Of a stretch of 64,000 nucleotides of DNA, positions 15,753 through 24,855 are shown piece by piece. Within the stretch, counting starts at the first letter, position 1. Each line of letters starts with the position of its first letter. The position numbers were made by a program, and so were the translations under genes. The stretch comes from Xanthobacter autotrophicus (GTDB lineage: Bacteria > Pseudomonadota > Alphaproteobacteria > Rhizobiales > Xanthobacteraceae), in NCBI RefSeq assembly GCF_005871085.1, contig NZ_VAUP01000028.1, positions 124,001-188,000 on the forward strand, in the 5' to 3' direction. The notes beneath the pieces were generated by a model. It was not told the origin of the DNA and ran no database searches. It worked only from the letters and a program-made list of their open reading frames with translations.

Positions 15753-16551
15753 CGCCCGCACGGCGCGTCCGCCGATGGGCGCGGGACGCAGGACGCGCGG
15801 CGTGGGGCAGGGCGGGAAGAAAGCGGCGTCGGGCATGGTGCGGGTCCAAGGTGAGCCTGCCGCTTGCAGGCGGGACAGGGACAGCATAGCGCGCCCGGGG
15901 CGCCGCGAAAATCCCCGGCGCGCAGGTGCGTCAATGCCTTAACGTCAAGTCCGCATTGAAAAAAAGCCCCATGGCTGTCGCTGCGATGCCGGCCGAACAG
16001 ACGGCATTGATCCGATTGCTGGATCGCCCGCGAATTCAGGGAAGCGCCGGCGCGGAGTGACGCGCGTGAGGGCGCACGATGGTGCGCGGAGCCTGGTCTG
16101 CGCCACGTGCGCGATCATCTGCACGGGTGCGCCTCGGCACGGGGGTAAGGATGGACGACGCGCCCCGGTCCAGTGATCAGAGGACCCAGTGATGGGGCCC
16201 GGTGATCGGGAGCAAGCAATCAGATCGCTCGGGGGCGGGCGTGGCGCTTCCGGCTCGGAACATCGCGACGCCGGTGCGGGCCGACACCATCAGGCGGGCC
16301 AACAACCGGTGCCTCGAACCCGCGCGATCTGGGGCACCGCGCGATCTGGATTGCGCGTCATGAAGGCGGGTCATGACGGCGAACCATGACGACAGGCCAG
16401 CCCGCCTTTTGAAATGCAAACACGAGCCGCATCCGTCCTGCCGAACCGGATGCGGGCCCTGTTCATCCGCCGCCCGTGGGCGACAGGCCTGTCTCGCTCC
16501 GATGGGGCACTCCGGCAGTGCGCCGAGTGCCAGCCATCGGGGCAGCGAAGC
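15753..16551. other. Long non-coding stretch between miniprotein and histone-like gene
   Basis: About 800 bases inside the GTA cluster without a convincing gene. A 9-bp inverted repeat, CCGCATCCG / CGGATGCGG (16427-16455), lies downstream of the histone-like gene and could end its transcript, though it lacks a strong T run. Several short GC-rich direct repeats (GATCTGG, GCGCGATCT) lie around 16320-16350. The rest shows no recognised element. Confidence 0.5.
16427..16455 (-). terminator. Possible terminator of the histone-like gene
   Basis: CCGCATCCG and CGGATGCGG form a perfect 9-bp stem with an 11-base loop. In the minus direction it is followed by a T-containing stretch (CTCGTGTTTGCATTTC). 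It lies about 100 bases beyond the stop codon. Confidence 0.4.
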
Positions 16552-17286
16552 TCACTTCTTGGCGGCGGCCTTGGGGGCCTTCGCAGCGGCTTTCGGAGCA
16601 GCGGCCTTGGGGGCAGCAGCCTTCTTGGCGGCGGGCTTCGCAGCAGCCTTGGGAGCGGCAGCCTTGGGAGCCGCCTTGGCTTCCGGCGCGGGCGCCGGCG
16701 CGGGCTCGGCCTTGGGAGCTGCAGCCTTGGGAGCCGCAGCCTTCTTGGCGGCGGGCTTGGGAGCGGCGGCCTTCGCGGGGGCTTTCACCTCTGCGGGCTT
16801 GGCGGCGGGCTTGGCGGCAGCCTTGGCCGGGGCCTTCGCAGGCTTCTCGGCGGCGGGCTTGGCAGTCTTGGCGGATGCAGCCTTGGGCGCCGGCGACTTG
16901 GCCGCGACGGCCTTCGGCGCGGGCTTCTCGGCGGCAGGCTTCTCAGCCGCCGGCTTGGGAGCCGCGGCCTTGGGCGCTGCGGCCTTCTTGGCGGCGGCGG
17001 GCTTCGCAGCGGCCTTCGGGGCAGCAGCCTTGGGAGCGGCAACCTTGGGAGCGGCGGGCTTCGCAGCGGCCTTGGCGGCAGCGGGCTTGGCGGCGGCGGC
17101 CTTGGGCGCCGCGGCTTTCGCGGGGGCCTTCGGTGCTGCGGCCTTGGGTGCAGCTGCAGTCTTGGGTGCTGTGCTTTTGGCAACCGCCGCCTTGGGAGCG
17201 GCCTTCACCGCAGCCTTCGGGGCAGGTGCCTTTTCGGCGGGCTTCTCGGCGGCGACGGCCGGTTTTTTTGCGGGCTTGGTGGCCAT
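16552..17286 (-). CDS. Histone H1-like Ala/Lys/Pro-rich DNA-binding protein
   Basis: A 244-residue protein composed almost only of Ala, Lys, Pro, Val and Glu. It starts MATKPAKKPAVAAEKPAEK, with repeats of the type APKAAAPKAA and KPAAKKAA throughout. GGAG precedes the ATG by a suitable distance. This is the composition of bacterial H1-like nucleoid proteins and AlgP-like tails, which bind and compact DNA through unstructured basic repeats. Long overlapping frames on the other strand are compositional shadows. It is divergent from the DUF2460 gene in the middle of the GTA tail region, an unusual site for a chromosomal DNA-compaction gene. Confidence 0.8.
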   Translation of the reverse strand: MATKPAKKPAVAAEKPAEKAPAPKAAVKAAPKAAVAKSTAPKTAAAPKAAAPKAPAKAAAPKAAAAKPAAAKAAAKPAAPKVAAPKAAAPKAAAKPAAAKKAAAPKAAAPKPAAEKPAAEKPAPKAVAAKSPAPKAASAKTAKPAAEKPAKAPAKAAAKPAAKPAEVKAPAKAAAPKPAAKKAAAPKAAAPKAEPAPAPAPEAKAAPKAAAPKAAAKPAAKKAAAPKAAAPKAAAKAPKAAAKK

Positions 17287-17395
17287 GCTTTCGCTCCATG
17301 CTCAACGGGGCAGAGCAAAGTCAAGGCGTCACGTTCAACTATGTCAAGGCCATCTCTACTGTTTTCGCCTAAGAATTGGGGAATAGGGGCATCAT

Positions 17396-18037
17396 ATGGC
17401 CGCCTTCCATGAGATTTTGTTCCCGCTGGAGGTTGCGCTGGGCGCTTCGGGCGGTCCAGAGCGCGTCACCGAGGTGGTGACCACCGCATCCGGACGCGAG
17501 GAGCGCAACACGCGACAGGCTGATTCGCGTCGTCACTGGGACGCCGGATACGGGGTGAAGAGCCTCGCCGCGCTGGCCGATGTGGTGAGCTTTTTCGAGG
17601 AGCGTCGCGGGCGTCTCTACGGCTTCCGCTGGCGCGACCGTCTCGACCATTCCTCCGCGCCGCCGGGACACGCCGCGACGCCCGTCGACCAGGTGATCGG
17701 AACCGGCGACGGCGCGCGCGCAACCTTCGCGCTGACGAAGACCTACGGCGGTCTCCACGCGCCTTATGTGCGGGCCATCACCAAGCCGGTCGCGGGCAGC
17801 GTGCGCGTCGCCGTGAATGGGGTAGAACGCATTGAAGGAACGCATTTTTCGATCGATGCGACACGCGGCGAAATCACCTTTTATACGGCCTTCGCCCCGG
17901 CCGTGTCGGCGGTGGTGTCGGCGGGATTTTCCTTCGATGTCCCGGTGCGTTTCGACACCGATTTCCTCGAGGTGAATCTCTCCGCCTTCGCCGCGGGCGA
18001 CATCCCGCGCATCCCCGTCATCGAGATCCGCGTGTGA
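17396..18037 (+). CDS. DUF2460 distal tail protein (g12)
   Basis: A 213-residue product beginning MAAFHEILFPLEVALGASGGPE, with AGGGG upstream of the ATG. Typical DUF2460/TIGR02217 blocks are RRHWDAGYGVKSL, FFEERRGRLYGFRWRD, a central VRVAVNGVERI and the end VPVRFDTDFLEVNLSAF. It forms the distal tail hub. The GTA tail operon resumes here after about 1.9 kb of foreign genes, and the 109-base upstream gap is AT-richer, so a separate promoter is likely. Confidence 0.92.
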   Translation: MAAFHEILFPLEVALGASGGPERVTEVVTTASGREERNTRQADSRRHWDAGYGVKSLAALADVVSFFEERRGRLYGFRWRDRLDHSSAPPGHAATPVDQVIGTGDGARATFALTKTYGGLHAPYVRAITKPVAGSVRVAVNGVERIEGTHFSIDATRGEITFYTAFAPAVSAVVSAGFSFDVPVRFDTDFLEVNLSAFAAGDIPRIPVIEIRV

Positions 18038-18043
18038 GGCGAA

Positions 18044-18934
18044 ATGCGCACCCTTCCTTCCGCCCTCTCGGACCATCTCGCGTCGGGCGCCACCACCCTG
18101 TGCCATGCCTGGCGCGTGACACGGCGCGACGGCCTCGTCACCGGCTTCACCGACCATGACCGCGACCTCGTGGTCGCTGGCATCACCTGCAAGGCGGCGT
18201 CGGGCATTTCCGGCTCGCAGAGCACCCACTCAGCCGGCCTTGCTGTGACCGGCGCCGAGGTGTCCGGCGCGCTGTCCCACGATGCGCTGTCGCAGGACGA
18301 TCTCGCCGCCGGCCTCTATGACGGCGCCACCATCGACCTGCTGCTGGTGAACTGGCAGGACCCCGCCCAGTGCCTGCTCTTGAGGCGCGGCACCATCGGC
18401 GAGGTGCGGGCCCAGGACGGCGTCTTCACCGCCGAGATCCGCAGCCTGTCCGATGGCCTCAACCAGACCCGCGGGCGGCTTCTCTCGAGCAGTTGCGATG
18501 CCGATCTCGGCGACGGCCGCTGCGGGGTGGATCTCACCCTCCCGGCCCATGCGGCAAGCGCCACGGTGGAGACGGTCGAAGGCGCGCTGAGCCTGCGCGT
18601 CAGCGGTCTTTCGGCCTTTGCGGCGGCGGCTTTCGCGCGGGGTCGCGCACGGTTTTCCAGCGGCGCCAACGCGGGTTTCGTCACCGAGGTGAAGGCGCAT
18701 CTCGTGGACGCCGAAGGGGTGCTGCTGCGCCTGTGGCAGCGCCCACCCTTCGCGGTGGCGGAGGGCGATGAGATGGCCCTCACCGCCGGCTGCGACAAGC
18801 AGTTTTCGACCTGTCGCGACCGCTTCGCAAACGCGCTCAATTTCCGCGGCTTCCCCCACATGCCCGGCAACGATTTCGTCATCTCCGTCGCCATTCCCGG
18901 CGAGGGCGGATACGACGGGAGCCTGCTGGAATGA
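18044..18934 (+). CDS. DUF2163 tail hub protein (g13)
   Basis: A 296-residue baseplate protein. Family features are LPSALSDHLASGATTLCHAWRVTRRDG, TGFTDHDRDL, NQTRGRLLSSSCDADLGDGRCGVDL and DKQFSTCRDRFANALNFRGFPHMPGNDF. The cysteines are characteristic of this family, which coordinates an iron-sulfur cluster in the RcGTA particle as I recall. The start is six bases after the previous stop, and the end overlaps the next gene by four bases. Confidence 0.92.
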   Translation: MRTLPSALSDHLASGATTLCHAWRVTRRDGLVTGFTDHDRDLVVAGITCKAASGISGSQSTHSAGLAVTGAEVSGALSHDALSQDDLAAGLYDGATIDLLLVNWQDPAQCLLLRRGTIGEVRAQDGVFTAEIRSLSDGLNQTRGRLLSSSCDADLGDGRCGVDLTLPAHAASATVETVEGALSLRVSGLSAFAAAAFARGRARFSSGANAGFVTEVKAHLVDAEGVLLRLWQRPPFAVAEGDEMALTAGCDKQFSTCRDRFANALNFRGFPHMPGNDFVISVAIPGEGGYDGSLLE

Positions 18935-19371
18935 CCGCGCCCCTCACCCGCGCCGCCATCCTCAAAGAGGCGCGATCGTGGATCGGCACGCCCTACCTCC
19001 ATCGCGCCTCGCTGAAGGGGCAGGGGGCCGATTGCCTCGGCCTCGTGCGCGGGGTGTGGCGGGAACTGGTCGGCCCCGAGCCGGAGGCCATGCCGCCTTA
19101 CGCGCCGGACTGGGCCGAGGCCGGCCTCCGCGAGACCCTGGCGCAGGCGGCCGGGCGTTGCCTCGTCGCCGTGCCGGTGGAAGCGGCGCAGCCCGGCGAC
19201 GTGCTGCTGTTTCGCTTCCGCGCACATCTTCCGGCCAAGCACGCGGCGATCCTCTCGGACGGCGCGCGCATGATCCATGCCTATGACGGGGCCCGGGTGT
19301 GCGAGGGGCATCTGGCGCCGTGGTGGCGCCGCCGCCTCGCCTTCGCCTTCGCCTTTCCGGGAGTCGCCTAG
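18931..19371 (+). CDS. NlpC/P60 family tail peptidase (g14)
   Basis: A 146-residue cysteine peptidase. The catalytic Cys is in GADCLGLVRG, the His in AKHAAILSD and a third polar residue in the following strand. ARSWIGTPYLH is the usual opening. In GTAs and siphophages this hub enzyme cuts peptide crosslinks in murein during DNA entry. ATGA overlap with DUF2163. Confidence 0.93.
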   Translation: MTAPLTRAAILKEARSWIGTPYLHRASLKGQGADCLGLVRGVWRELVGPEPEAMPPYAPDWAEAGLRETLAQAAGRCLVAVPVEAAQPGDVLLFRFRAHLPAKHAAILSDGARMIHAYDGARVCEGHLAPWWRRRLAFAFAFPGVA

Positions 19372-19400
19372 CGCCCCCTTCCAGATCCTGAGGACATCCC

Positions 19401-22400
19401 ATGGCGACCCTGCTTCTCGGCGCAGCCGGCAGCCTTGTCGGCGGCGCGCTGTTCGGCCCTGTCGGCGCCATCGCCGGGCGGGCGCTGGGCGCCCTCGGCG
19501 GCGCGGCGATCGATGGCGCGCTGTTCGGCGGCAACCGCTCCCGCAACACGCAAGGTCCGCGTCTCACCGACCTCGACGTGATGGGCTCCACCGAGGGCAC
19601 GCCGCTGCCCCGCGTCTATGGCCGCGCGCGCCTGGCCGGGCAGGTGATCTGGGCGACCAGGCTCAAGGAGGTGGCCACCACCGCCACCCAGTCCACCGGC
19701 GGCAAGGGCGGGAGCCTTGGCTCATCCCAGCCCACCACCACGACCTACACCTATTACGGCAATTTCGCCGTGGCGGTGTGCGAGGGGCCGCTCTCGCGCA
19801 TCGGCCGCATCTGGGCCGACGGCAAGCTGCTGGATACCCGCCGCCTCACCGTGCGCCTCCATCTCGGCGACGAGGCGCAGGTGCCCGATCCCCTCATCGA
19901 GGCGCGGCAGGGGGCGGGCGCGACGCCGTCCTATCGCGGCGTCGCCTATGTGGTGTTCGAGAATCTGGAGTTGACCGACTACGGCAATCGCCTGCCCCAG
20001 ATCACCGTGGAAGTGGAGCGCGCGGTGGGCGCGCTGGAGCGGCAGGTGCGGGCGGTGACCCTCATCCCCGGCGCCAGCGAGTTCGCCTATGACACGCGCA
20101 CCGTCCGCCACCTGCATGGGCGGTCGCGCTATGGCCGGGAGAACCGCCATGTGAGCACGGCGGCGAGTGATTTCGAGGTGGCCCTCGATCAGCTCACCGG
20201 CACCTGCCCGAACGTGGAGCGGGTGTCCCTCGTGGTGGCCTGGTTCGGCGACGACCTGAGGGCCGGGGCCTGCACCGTGCGCCCGCGCACCGAACGCACC
20301 GACAAGTCCACCTCCATCGACTGGACGGTGGGCGGCGAGACGCGGTTCAGCGCGCTGGCCGTCTCCCAGTTTGAGGGGCGCTCGGCCTATGGCGGCACGC
20401 CCTCCGACGACAGCGTGGTGCGGGCCATCGCCCGGCTGAACGAGGCCGGCCTGAAGGTGACGCTGAACCCCTTCCTGATGATGGACATCCCTGCCGCCAA
20501 CACCCGCCCCGATCCCTGGACCGGCGCTGCCGCCCAGCCGGCCTATCCCTGGCGCGGGCGCATCGTGTGCGATCCGGCGCCCGGCCGGCCGAGTTCGGCG
20601 GACGGAACCGCCGCGTGCCGGACGCAGGTGGCCGCCCTGTTCGGCAATGCCGGGCCGGGGGATTTCACCCGCTATGGCACCAGCGTGCTCTATCACGGGC
20701 CGGCCGAATGGAGCCTGCGGCGCATGGTGCTCCACTACGCGCATCTGGCGGTGGTGGCGGGGGGCGTGGAGGCCATCCTCATCGGCTCGGAGATGGTGGC
20801 GCTCACCCGCCTCACCGACGACACCGGCGCCTCACCCGCCGCCGAGGCGCTGGCTTCCCTCGCCGCCGACGTGAAGGCGGTGGTGGGCTCCGGCACCCGC
20901 GTCTCCTACGCCGCCGACTGGACCGAATATGGCGCGCAGGTGAGGGCCAACGGCGACGTGCGCTTTCCGCTGGATGCGGTGTGGAGCGCGCCGGCGGTGG
21001 ACTTCATCGGCATCGATTTCTACCCGCCGCTCGCCGACTGGCGCGACGGCGCCGGCCATCTCGACGCGGCGATCGCCGCCGACATCCACGACCGCGCCTA
21101 TCTGAAGGCCAACCTCACGGCCGGCGAGGGGTTCGACTGGTTCTATGCGGATGAGGCCGCCCGCGCCGCGCAGGTGCGCACGCCCATCACCGACGGCGCT
21201 TATGGCGAGCCCTGGCTCTATCGCCAGAAGGACCTCAAGTCCTGGTGGGCGAATGCCCATCACGAGCGCATCGCCGGTACCCGTCTCGCCACGCCCACCG
21301 CGTTCGCGCCCGGCGCCAAGCCCATCCGCCTGATGGAGACCGGCTGCCCCGCCGTGGACAAGGGCGCCAACCGGCCGAGCGTCTTCCCCGACGCCAAGTC
21401 GTCGGAGAACGCCCTGCCGCCCTTCTCCACCGGCGCGCGGGATGATCTCATCCAGCGCCGCCTTCTGGAGGTGGTGCTCGGCACCTTCGCCCCCGACGCT
21501 GACACGGCCGACAATCCGCCGGCGCCGCTCTATGGCGGGCGCATGGTGGAGGAGGCCTTCGCCTGGACCTGGGATGCGCGGCCCTTCCCGCAATTCCCCC
21601 TCGCCGAGAGCGTCTGGGCGGATGGCGCCAACTGGGCCACCGGCCACTGGCTCACCGGCCGCCTCGGCGGCGCGCCGCTGGATGGGCTGGTGGCGACGCT
21701 CTGCGCCGATTTCGGCGTGAACGATGTGGACGCCGCGTCCCTCTCCGGTGGGGTGGACGGCTATGTGGTGGACCAGCCCATGGCCGGCCGCGATGCTCTG
21801 GAGCCTCTGGCCCGCGCCTTCGCCTTCGAGGCCGGCGAGGCGGAGGGCCGCATCGCCTTCCGTCCCCATGGCGTCGGGACGGTGCGCGAGATCGGCGCCG
21901 ACGATCTGGCGCGGAGCGAGGACGATCCGCTCGTCGCCTCCACCCGTGCGCAGGAGAGCGAACTGCCCTTGCAGGTCTCCATCGGCTTCGTGGACAGCCT
22001 GAAGGACTATCGCCGCGCCACCGTGTCCTCCCGCCGCCTTAAGGGGGGCAGCCGCCACGTGAGCCATGCGGACCTCGCCGTGGTGGCCTCCGACGCGGCC
22101 ATGGTGCGGGCCGCCGACATCTGGCTGCAGGACCTGTGGGCGGGGCGCGAGACGTTCACCTTTTCGCTGCCGCCCTCGCTTCGCGCGCTGGGGCCCGGCG
22201 ACCTCGTGCGCCTCACCCTCGACGGGCGGGCGCGGCTCTTGGAAATCACCCGGGTGGAGGAGGGCGAGGCGCTGGCCGTTACCGCCCGCAGCATCGAGCC
22301 GGAGGTGTTCGACGCGGCGCTGGCGCCGGCCTCCGGCGGCAGCGTGGCGCTGCCCGCCGTGTCCGGCCCACCGGAGGTGATGGTGCTGGACCTGCCCGCC

Positions 22401-23300
22401 CTGTCGGAGGCGGAACCCGTTCCACTGCAACATCTTGCCGCTGCCGCCACGCCCTGGCCGGGGACGCTGGCCATCTGGCGCTCGGGGGATGGCGAGAGCT
22501 TCGAGGTAGTGGCTCCGGTCACCGCCTCCGCCACCTTCGGCACGCTGATTTCGGACCTGTCGCCGGGGCCGCTCTGGCGCTTCGACCGCTCCGGCAGCGT
22601 CGACGTGCTGCTGCAATCCTCCCTCCTCATTCCGGCGCGCGAGAGCGAGGTTCTGACCGGCGCCAATCTCGCGGCTCTGGTGGCGGAGGGGCGGGCGCTG
22701 GAACTCATCGCCTTCACCGGCGCCGAGCTGATCGACACCGACACCTACCGCCTCTCCGGCCTGCTGCGCGGCCTCGCCGGTACCGAGGCGGCGGGCGCTT
22801 CGATCTGGCCGGCGGGCACGCGCCTCGTCCGTATCGACGGCACGCTGGTGAGCGTGGCGAGCGGCCTCTCGGCGCTGGGGCGCAGCTCCATCTACCGGGT
22901 GGGCGCGGCGCGGGACGACCAGGGATCGGAGGATGTCACGGAGGTGACCGCCACCGCCTCCGGCCTCGCCCTGCGTCCCCTGTCGCCGGTGCATGTGCGC
23001 GGGCGGCGCACGGCGGAGGGCGTGGTGCTCTCCTTCATCCGCCGCACCCGCATCGCCGGCGATGGCTGGGACGCGCTGGAGGTGCCCCTGGGCGAGGCGA
23101 GCGAGGCCTACCGGGTGGAAATCCTCTCCGGCGCCGGCGTGGTGCGCGCCTTCGAGGTGAGCGCGCCACAGTTGCTCTATGGGGCGGCGGATGAGCTGGC
23201 CGATTTCGGCACGCCGCAGGCCACCCTCACCGTGCGTGTCGCCCAGCGCTCCGCCAGCGTCGGCCTGGGCGCGGCGGTGACGGCGGTGGTGGTGCCGTAG
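19401..23300 (+). CDS. GTA host-specificity / tail fibre megaprotein (g15)
   Basis: A 1299-residue protein, close to RcGTA gp15 in length. A Gly/Ala-rich hydrophobic N-terminus (LLLGAAGSLVGGALFGPVGAIAGRALGALGG) is followed by a phage tail segment (LPRVYGRARLAGQVIWAT). A TIM-barrel glycoside-hydrolase-like domain spans about residues 430-740 (VDFIGIDFYPPLADWRDG; KPIRLMETGCPAVDKGANRPS; PQFPLAESVWADGANW). C-terminal tail-fibre domains follow. It forms the tail tip that contacts the recipient surface and may cleave capsule sugars. The frame is fully intact. Confidence 0.93.
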   Translation: MATLLLGAAGSLVGGALFGPVGAIAGRALGALGGAAIDGALFGGNRSRNTQGPRLTDLDVMGSTEGTPLPRVYGRARLAGQVIWATRLKEVATTATQSTGGKGGSLGSSQPTTTTYTYYGNFAVAVCEGPLSRIGRIWADGKLLDTRRLTVRLHLGDEAQVPDPLIEARQGAGATPSYRGVAYVVFENLELTDYGNRLPQITVEVERAVGALERQVRAVTLIPGASEFAYDTRTVRHLHGRSRYGRENRHVSTAASDFEVALDQLTGTCPNVERVSLVVAWFGDDLRAGACTVRPRTERTDKSTSIDWTVGGETRFSALAVSQFEGRSAYGGTPSDDSVVRAIARLNEAGLKVTLNPFLMMDIPAANTRPDPWTGAAAQPAYPWRGRIVCDPAPGRPSSADGTAACRTQVAALFGNAGPGDFTRYGTSVLYHGPAEWSLRRMVLHYAHLAVVAGGVEAILIGSEMVALTRLTDDTGASPAAEALASLAADVKAVVGSGTRVSYAADWTEYGAQVRANGDVRFPLDAVWSAPAVDFIGIDFYPPLADWRDGAGHLDAAIAADIHDRAYLKANLTAGEGFDWFYADEAARAAQVRTPITDGAYGEPWLYRQKDLKSWWANAHHERIAGTRLATPTAFAPGAKPIRLMETGCPAVDKGANRPSVFPDAKSSENALPPFSTGARDDLIQRRLLEVVLGTFAPDADTADNPPAPLYGGRMVEEAFAWTWDARPFPQFPLAESVWADGANWATGHWLTGRLGGAPLDGLVATLCADFGVNDVDAASLSGGVDGYVVDQPMAGRDALEPLARAFAFEAGEAEGRIAFRPHGVGTVREIGADDLARSEDDPLVASTRAQESELPLQVSIGFVDSLKDYRRATVSSRRLKGGSRHVSHADLAVVASDAAMVRAADIWLQDLWAGRETFTFSLPPSLRALGPGDLVRLTLDGRARLLEITRVEEGEALAVTARSIEPEVFDAALAPASGGSVALPAVSGPPEVMVLDLPALSEAEPVPLQHLAAAATPWPGTLAIWRSGDGESFEVVAPVTASATFGTLISDLSPGPLWRFDRSGSVDVLLQSSLLIPARESEVLTGANLAALVAEGRALELIAFTGAELIDTDTYRLSGLLRGLAGTEAAGASIWPAGTRLVRIDGTLVSVASGLSALGRSSIYRVGAARDDQGSEDVTEVTATASGLALRPLSPVHVRGRRTAEGVVLSFIRRTRIAGDGWDALEVPLGEASEAYRVEILSGAGVVRAFEVSAPQLLYGAADELADFGTPQATLTVRVAQRSASVGLGAAVTAVVVP

Positions 23301-23344
23301 CCGGCCGTTTGGAAATCAAAAGGGCACAACCGCCAAACACCCTC

Positions 23345-23452
23345 GTCATGCCCGGGCTTGTCCCGGGCATCCACGCCGGGCCGCTGGGGCAAGCTTACGA
23401 AAATCAGTCCCAGCCTCGCCGCGTGGATGGCCGGGACAAGCCCGGCCATGAC
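23345..23452. repeat. Dispersed paired-hairpin element, family 2, copy E
   Basis: The left arm starts GTCATGCCCGGGCTTGTCC and the right arm ends CCCGGCCATGAC, with the same arrangement as 7249-7355 and a different centre. It lies in the gap between the host-specificity gene and the DUF2793 gene. Confidence 0.85.
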
Positions 23453-23551
23453 GATGATCGTGGCCTGCCAGGGTTGCAATGACCCATGCGGGCGACTTTT
23501 CAAGCCGCCTCGGCGCCCCCGCCTCCTGCCCAAACCCTCCCCGAGGTCCCC

Positions 23552-24253
23552 ATGACCGACCAGTCGGCGAACCTGGCGCTGCCCTATATCGCGGCGGCGC
23601 AGGCGCAGAAGCATGTCACCCATAACGAGGCTATCCGCCGCCTCGATGCCTTCGTCCAGCTGGTGCTGGAAAGCGCCACCGCCGTCGCCCCGCCGGCCAC
23701 CCCCGCCGAGGGGGCGCGCTGGTTCGTGCCGGCCGGCGCGAGCGGCGCCTTCGCGGGGCACGCCGGCACCATCGCCGCCTATGAGCAGGGCGCGTTCGAC
23801 TTCCTGCCGGTGGCGCAGGGCTTCCTCGCCTTCATCCGCGACGAGGGCCGGCTCGCGCTGTTCGACGGCGCCGCCTTCGTCTCGCCGTTTGCCGCCAGCA
23901 CCCATCGCGCCGCCATCGCGGGCCGGGTGATGGAGGAGGACGTGGCGCTCAGCGGTGCCTTCGTCGCCACCACCATGGCCATTCCGGACCGCGCCATCGT
24001 GCTCGCCGTCTCCACCCGCACGCTCACCGCCGTGACTGGCGCAAGTTCTTACGATTGCGGCATTTCCGGCGAAGTCTCCAAGTTCGGCGGCAGCCTCGGG
24101 GCGGCGGTGGGGTCGGCCAATGTGGGGGTCATCGGCCCCACCGCCTTCTACGCCGCCACGCCGGTACGCCTCACCGCCAATGGCGGCAGCTTTACCGGCG
24201 GCACCGTGCGGGTCGCCCTCCACCTGCTGCTGTGCTCCGCGCCCGAGGCCTGA
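23552..24253 (+). CDS. DUF2793 phage/GTA particle protein
   Basis: A 233-residue product starting MTDQSANLALPYIAAAQAQKHVTHNEAIRRLDAFVQL, the DUF2793 signature. It continues with the beta-rich PAEGARWFVPAGASGAFAGHAGTIAAYEQGAFDFLPVAQGFLAF typical of small fibre or attachment proteins. GAGG precedes the ATG. Downstream of g15 in many alphaproteobacterial GTA-like clusters this protein is a likely accessory fibre. An earlier start at 23486 lies inside an uncharacteristic Pro-rich leader and was rejected. Confidence 0.85.
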   Translation: MTDQSANLALPYIAAAQAQKHVTHNEAIRRLDAFVQLVLESATAVAPPATPAEGARWFVPAGASGAFAGHAGTIAAYEQGAFDFLPVAQGFLAFIRDEGRLALFDGAAFVSPFAASTHRAAIAGRVMEEDVALSGAFVATTMAIPDRAIVLAVSTRTLTAVTGASSYDCGISGEVSKFGGSLGAAVGSANVGVIGPTAFYAATPVRLTANGGSFTGGTVRVALHLLLCSAPEA

Positions 24254-24289
24254 GCCCGCGCCTGCCTTTCCCCTCCATCGGAGATCCCC

Positions 24290-24610
24290 ATGCCCTACGA
24301 TCCCGCCCGCGATCCCCTGAAGGGGCTTGCGTCGTCCCTGTCGTCGCCGGCGCGCCAGCTCGCGCGCATCACCCCCGCCGACGGCGCCGACCTTGCCACC
24401 TATGCCAAGGCCCTGTGGGTGTTCGTGCCCGAGGATGTGGCCGGCGGCGTGGCCTCCATTCGCATCACCCCCGTGGCCGGCGGCGATGCCGACACGGTGG
24501 ATGTACTCGCGCTCCCCGGCCTCCAGCCGCTGCCGCCTTGCCAGGTGCGTCGCGTGTGGGCCACGGGCACCAGCGCCGGCCTGTCCATCTACGCACTCAC
24601 CGACCGCTGA
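24290..24610 (+). CDS. Spike base protein, Rcc01079-like
   Basis: A 106-residue beta-rich protein: MPYDPARDPLKGLASSLSSPARQLARITPADG, then TYAKALWVFVPEDVAGGVASIRITPVAGGDADTV and CQVRRVWATGTSAGLSIYALT. This resembles the small base protein of RcGTA head spikes (Rcc01079 family) as I remember it. In Rhodobacter it anchors fibres on the capsid that help recognise recipient capsule, and it is encoded far from the main cluster. Here it follows g15 directly. Confidence 0.65.
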   Translation: MPYDPARDPLKGLASSLSSPARQLARITPADGADLATYAKALWVFVPEDVAGGVASIRITPVAGGDADTVDVLALPGLQPLPPCQVRRVWATGTSAGLSIYALTDR

Positions 24611-24855
24611 TCTGCCCGCGACTGCGCGCGCTTGGCCACGCGCGGGCGCGTGCCGGGCTGTGCGCACGGGGCACCGAACCGCGAGGTCCCCATGCTTTCG
24701 TTTTCCCTCTCCCTCGCTTCCCTCGCTTCGCTCCGGCGACGCACCGGCTCGCCAGTCCGAAAGGTGGTGGGCGGTGTCGCCTATGGGCGATTGCGAAGCC
24801 GCGTTGGCGGCTTCCTCACCTCCGGCAATGGCCGGGCTCTTTACGGAAGGATTTC

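Noticed and set aside
15888-16551. Possible small RNA or tRNA in the long GTA gap
   Set aside because: No cloverleaf, no conserved tRNA T-loop and no promoter-terminator pair could be identified by reading.
16373-17386. Three long plus-strand frames opposite the histone-like gene
   Set aside because: All are artefacts of Ala/Lys repeats read from the other strand (Gly/Leu/Ala repeats); the minus-strand frame has the better start, ribosome binding site and known composition.
20832-22994. A 720-codon open frame opposite the GTA host-specificity gene
   Set aside because: It is a high-GC antisense shadow: composition is His/Gly/Arg-rich with no domain, signal or ribosome binding site, while the plus strand encodes a clear g15.
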